A DNA stretch of 64,000 bases, taken from the NCBI GenBank assembly GCA_019648995.1, contig BLXT01003727.1:1489220-1553219 (forward strand), read 5' to 3'. Under the pieces are notes generated by a model. It was given only the letters and a program-made list of their open reading frames with translations. It was not told the origin of the DNA and did no database searches. The translations under genes and the position numbers were made by a program. Within the stretch, counting starts at the first letter, position 1. The number at the start of each line of letters is the position of its first letter. This document shows, in pieces, positions 60,401-64,000 of the stretch. The DNA comes from Plakobranchus ocellatus. Its lineage: Eukaryota; Mollusca; Gastropoda; Plakobranchidae.

Positions 60401-61320
60401 ATAAAATTTGTTTGCCATGGCAATTGGCTAATCTTTTAAAGTACACATATTCATAAGGAGATTTTTTTGGTATGTCTTTTTAAACAGTGTAAGACTTCGG
60501 TTTTTATATGTCTCTGTTGACTTTGTGCAAGAGAGTTACCTATCTCTATTAATCCTAACTTTTGTATCAATAAATTATGCATTATGTGAAAGGTGAAATT
60601 AAGATTTCTTATGAAGTAACACAGGCTCCATTTGATCTGGTTTTGCAGCCTCATTGCTCTGGGCTGTTAGCACATCTCATTTATTGTATGTGTGTATTTG
60701 ATTCTGCTTGACTTTACTGAAAAACACGATAAGCATTATCATTAATGTATTCTAAAATATATGTAGCAATTTATTTATTCTTGAAAAGAAGGAACAGTGC
60801 TCACTGCAAGCATTCATACATTCAAAATATAAATACTTTCAACACAGTAAGTAATAAAAAGTCTTGAAAGAGCTGTAACAAAATCTTGCTTCAATCTTGT
60901 TTCCAATGAAAAAAAATACATATATACTGTTGTACAAATCTGGACGAATCAAACACTTACATCAGTTTGCGCAGGTCCCTGCCTCCTTCTTGACTTCCTC
61001 CTTACTTGCTGCAATGCCAAAACAGTTTGTAGAAAATATGATTTATTTATTTCCAAAGGGTGCTCTGATATAAGCCATCTATCAGTGGTCCGCTTCCATG
61101 GTGAAGGTGAAAATGAGGTAAACTGTGTACAAGTTGACAACTGGCCTAATTGACAATGTGTCTGAAACCAACTCAACACAGGCCGTCGACTATGGTATGA
61201 ATTTAAAATTTTCCCTTCATCCTTGAGAGTTTTGCCTTTACAACATTTTGTGGAACTTGATGAAAACAATCTGTGATTTTTTATCAACTGTCTAAAGTTC
61301 AAGTTCCGAAGAATTCGCAT
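57420..61320 (-). CDS. MTRES1: Mitochondrial transcription rescue factor 1, complete, 4 exons, 252 aa
   Basis: Exons on the minus strand: 61320-60961 (ATG), 60116-59977, 58777-58705, 57605-57420 (TGA). All junctions are AG..GT with agreeing phases (759 nt). Human MTRES1 (C6orf203) is about 240 residues. The N terminus MRILRNLNFRQLIKNHRLFS, with many Arg/Asn/Ser and no acids, looks like a mitochondrial presequence. A basic patch (RRKSRRRQG) and an acidic stretch (SDSDSDEDDS, residues 121-130) precede the S4-like RNA-binding domain. That domain spans residues about 153-237 (RTDAIVNSALDVARN, FYGPGLLLNGAKMLKKS, then VKVRVWKAP). The family acts in the matrix on mitochondrial RNA and ribosome-associated quality control. 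A longer frame upstream of 61320 lacks another ATG, so this start is preferred. Assignment is by recalled similarity of the S4 region. Confidence 0.88.
58358..58454. repeat. Inverted repeat, 35-nt arms, 27-nt loop
   Basis: The left arm (58358-58392) contains AATCACAAATAAGATACTAT. The right arm (58420-58454), reverse complemented, contains AATCACAAATAAGATACCAT. The two arms differ at three of 35 positions. Lies in the MTRES1 intron between exons 58777-58705 and 57605-57420. Could be a hairpin RNA or a tiny fold-back element. Confidence 0.85.
58778..59976. other. MTRES1 intron, nothing recognised
   Basis: AT-rich intron between exons 60116-59977 and 58777-58705. No repeat family or additional exon seen. 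Confidence 0.5.
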
Positions 61321-63660
61321 ACTTTCAGCCAAAAATGTTTCAAATCTTACAAATATGTAGTTAAGTGCCTCTAATATCCTGACTGAAATTTGTAGAATTT
61401 AAATCTTAACATTGCTGTTTCTCACATGTCGAAATAAAAAAATGTCGAATTGTGAGAAAAATAAGCCATAGAGCAGAAAAAAAAGGGTTGGGGGTGTCTT
61501 TTGCCTTAGAATTAACTATTAAATATAACAGGGCTAACACAGTCTTCTCTCTCAGCGCCAGCTATGCACATCACACACACATGCATGAGTGGTCCCTTGC
61601 ACCGGATGCCTGCCACTGCCATCGACACAAATTGCAGTGTTAAATTTAAGCCAGTGAGCATAGGTCTAGGTCCAGCCTAGTGTCACACCTCTCTTGTGCA
61701 TCCCCCACCCTCCATCCCAAATCTCACCACCCTCGCAATAACTCAATCACAATGGATAATCTGTGTTGTTGGGGACATTAATTTTGCTGTGGGAAGCAGC
61801 CAGGCAAAGGCATGTTGGTTTAGTTTGGTTTGAAAATCGGATGTGAACAGTCAAATTAAGAGGAATGAGCAGAGCAGCATGTTGATTTGGGCAAAAATTT
61901 GTAGTAAGGAAGAAGGGGTAGCTATTTGAGACTTTTTAAGCGCGTTGAATGAAGGGAAATGTCAAATCGTAAGATGTCTAATTCAGTGGAGTACATTGTT
62001 CACATCAAAAGAAATTCAGAAATTATTTTCATCTACTCTATGATGCAAAATTTCATTTTTAAAATTACATTTTAAAAGACACCCCCACCCCGACAATAAA
62101 AAGTTTGTATGCTGCACAATATGACAATGAAAAAAAGAGAGGATCATCAAATCAGTTGCACAAATTTGAACTTTAAAAAAAAGCTAAAAATCGTGAGATC
62201 CTTATACATGTACATGTATGGCGTTCTCTTTTGTTGTTGCACAAAAATCTTCACTCGAATGCTCAATGCCACAGTCTAATGCATTCTCTCTGCTATTTTA
62301 AATGTAGAATTTGGAAAACAACATGATTTTTAAAAGATAATAAACTTTACAAATTGAAAAAAAAAGACAAACTAAAGAAAAGAAGGCAAAAAATATTATT
62401 ATTAAATCAAAACTACATTAATTTCAAATTTAAAAACTACTAACTAGATCAAGATAAAGTTCTAATTTTGTTTTTTTCTATTGCTCATCACTGCATTTGT
62501 TGTGTCAAGTCTGTTATTCAGATTTTGTAATTGGTGGCACAGGAGGTGTATATGTCCATGGTGTGGTCATGACTGAGTAGGCTACACCAAACCCTCCTAA
62601 AAAAGATTAATAACATGGAGATTCCAACAAAGTATAAGCATGCTGTGGGAATCATGAGAATGATTGCTGCTAATAATTCCATTTGTGATTCCATGATGCA
62701 CTCACTTGTCCCTCAGACCTATGGATTTAAAATATACATATATTTGATAGTTAGTTTTAATCTATTATTTCCATTAAATTTAGAAGAAAAAAAAATGTAC
62801 ACAGGGCTCTTCTATAAGTTCTAAGACATTAAAAGGATCTAGATGTAGGCCTACCTATATAGGTAAAAAAAATGAAACAAATGAAAAGCGTCAGTACAAA
62901 CTTGTGTTAGGCCTATTAATCTACATTTTTAAAAATTTTGCTTTAATTTTTATAACATGGAACTTTCAAAACTGAAAATAATTTATTTAATCAAGCTATT
63001 TGATAACATATTCTTTCGAAGTTAATTAAGACAATTTATAAAAGAAGCATAAGCATTATAAGTAATATAATCATCAATGTAACTCGACCACATTAGTAGA
63101 TCTAGATCTAATATGGCCTAATCTAGATTTTTTTTTCTAAATTTAATGTTCATGAATTAATTTGCTGAAAAATTTGGCCTAAAAATGACATCGATGATCT
63201 CCATCCCAGCTTACGTGATGGGGTTCGCTTTTAAAATCAAGATATTTATATTCTTGATCGGTATGAAGATCTCTTATTTTATAATATTATGTTTTATTCC
63301 TTGTTGCATGATAAGGCATTATTGTAATTTTAATGATGTAGTGAGACGTTATGTTCTGCTACTTCTAGACTCCAGCGTAACTAGGGCCTCCAGTTCTAGT
63401 ACAAGTCTCAAGGCCGAACATCTCTTGGGGGCGAAGTTCACAAACAGTCGAACACTATCCTCCCTGCTGAACTCATTTTTTGTAGGCCCCCTACAGCAAG
63501 CAAGCTGTAGTTGTTGTAGAGATGAAACATGAGAAGGACAGACTTTAGATAATGTAAACAATATGAGGTTTTCTTATGTTTGTATTACTTTTCCTGATTT
63601 ATAAAAATTTATGCACATGTAATACTAAAAACTTCGTCAATAAAACAATTAGAAAATTGG
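61321..63660. other. Upstream region of MTRES1, no gene supported
   Basis: Would hold the MTRES1 promoter. AT-rich, with TAGATCTAGATCTA at about 63098-63111. The minus-strand stretch 63535-63350 is markedly richer in G+C and open for 70 codons, but lacks an ATG-bounded, family-like frame; it could be part of an exon of a gene beyond the window. Confidence 0.4.
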
Positions 63661-63704
63661 AACATAAAAAGAATGAATCATTGCACTTGTAGATTACATA
63701 TAAC

Positions 63705-63830
63705 AGCAGCAGAAGCAACAGTAGCAGCCGCAAAAGCAACAGCAGCAGAAGCAGCTGCAACGGCAGCAATAGCAGCAGCAGCAGCAGCAGCAATAGTAGT
63801 AATAGTAGTAGTAGTAGTAATAGAAAGAGC
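63705..63830. repeat. Imperfect CAG/TAG triplet repeat
   Basis: CAGCAGCAGAAGCAACAGTA-type units passing into AGCAGCAGCAGCAGCAGCAA and then AGTAGTAGTAGTAGTAATAG. Long open frames on both strands (poly-Ala/Thr/Val, poly-Leu, poly-Tyr/Cys) come from the triplet periodicity. Confidence 0.95.
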
Positions 63831-63987
63831 AAAAGCACCACCCTCGATAACAAGTAATAGAAATTTGAGAGTCCAAAGGGTTATGTGTATGATTGTAGAG
63901 GTTTGACATAAATTAGATGTAAGAAAGCAGCAGCCACAAACTTCTATTCAACATTCAACAAAAAGAATTGAGACAAATTTAGAGATT

Positions 63988-64000
63988 GGGGGGGGGGGGG
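63988..64000. other. Poly-G run at the window end
   Basis: The last bases are a pure G homopolymer, possibly the edge of a gap or a sequencing artefact; the same kind of G-run borders the gap at 30663. Confidence 0.7.

Noticed and set aside
63599-63909. Open frames giving poly-Leu, poly-Ala/Val and Tyr/Cys-rich proteins on both strands
   Set aside because: Artefacts of the CAG/TAG triplet repeat.

Overview
The window is a piece of an animal nuclear genome assembly. It has long AT-rich introns with GT..AG junctions, tRNA-derived SINEs, decayed LINEs, microsatellites and four runs of N. Four protein-coding genes can be reconstructed exon by exon, each in one frame-consistent reading. Protein similarity points to an invertebrate. 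The SINE/LINE style and frequent TAGATCTAGATCTA-like words make a mollusc, perhaps a gastropod, my best guess, but that is inference.

Layout: (1) 1-17289, + strand: the 3' part of REV3L, the catalytic subunit of translesion DNA polymerase zeta. Nineteen coding exons give the last 1285 residues; the 5' exons lie before base 1. (2) 17290-26992: gene-free tail-to-tail interval with a 55-bp minisatellite and a 394-bp TTAA-flanked MITE. (3) 26993-about 33540, - strand: a six-exon gene for a 394-residue stand-alone NHL beta-propeller protein I cannot name, with a separate 5' UTR exon. (4) about 34050-37200: a decayed LINE, two minisatellites and two SINE copies. (5) 37860-50207, - strand: complete TTLL12 (tubulin-tyrosine ligase-like 12), 13 exons, 617 residues; its introns hold SINEs, a Ty3/Gypsy integrase scrap and another MITE copy. 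(6) about 50500-57400: a candidate Harbinger-type remnant beside the TTLL12 start, a GA-rich tract, a duplicated 125-bp unit next to a gap, and a second decayed LINE with a SINE nested in it. (7) 57420-61320, - strand: MTRES1 (mitochondrial transcription rescue factor 1), 4 exons, 252 residues. (8) 61321-64000: no recognised gene; a CAG/TAG-type triplet repeat and a terminal poly-G.

The genes are unrelated housekeeping loci (DNA damage tolerance, a propeller scaffold, tubulin/chromatin, mitochondrial gene expression), not an operon-like system. I found no convincing previously undescribed biochemical system. The most unusual signals are structural: a TTAA-flanked MITE family with CCCTATC ends, a separate 1.08-kb TTAA-flanked element with CTCACCGG ends, a tandem duplication that copied a REV3L intron's 3' splice site, a 35-bp-arm hairpin in an MTRES1 intron, and several homogeneous minisatellites, one of which flanks an assembly gap.
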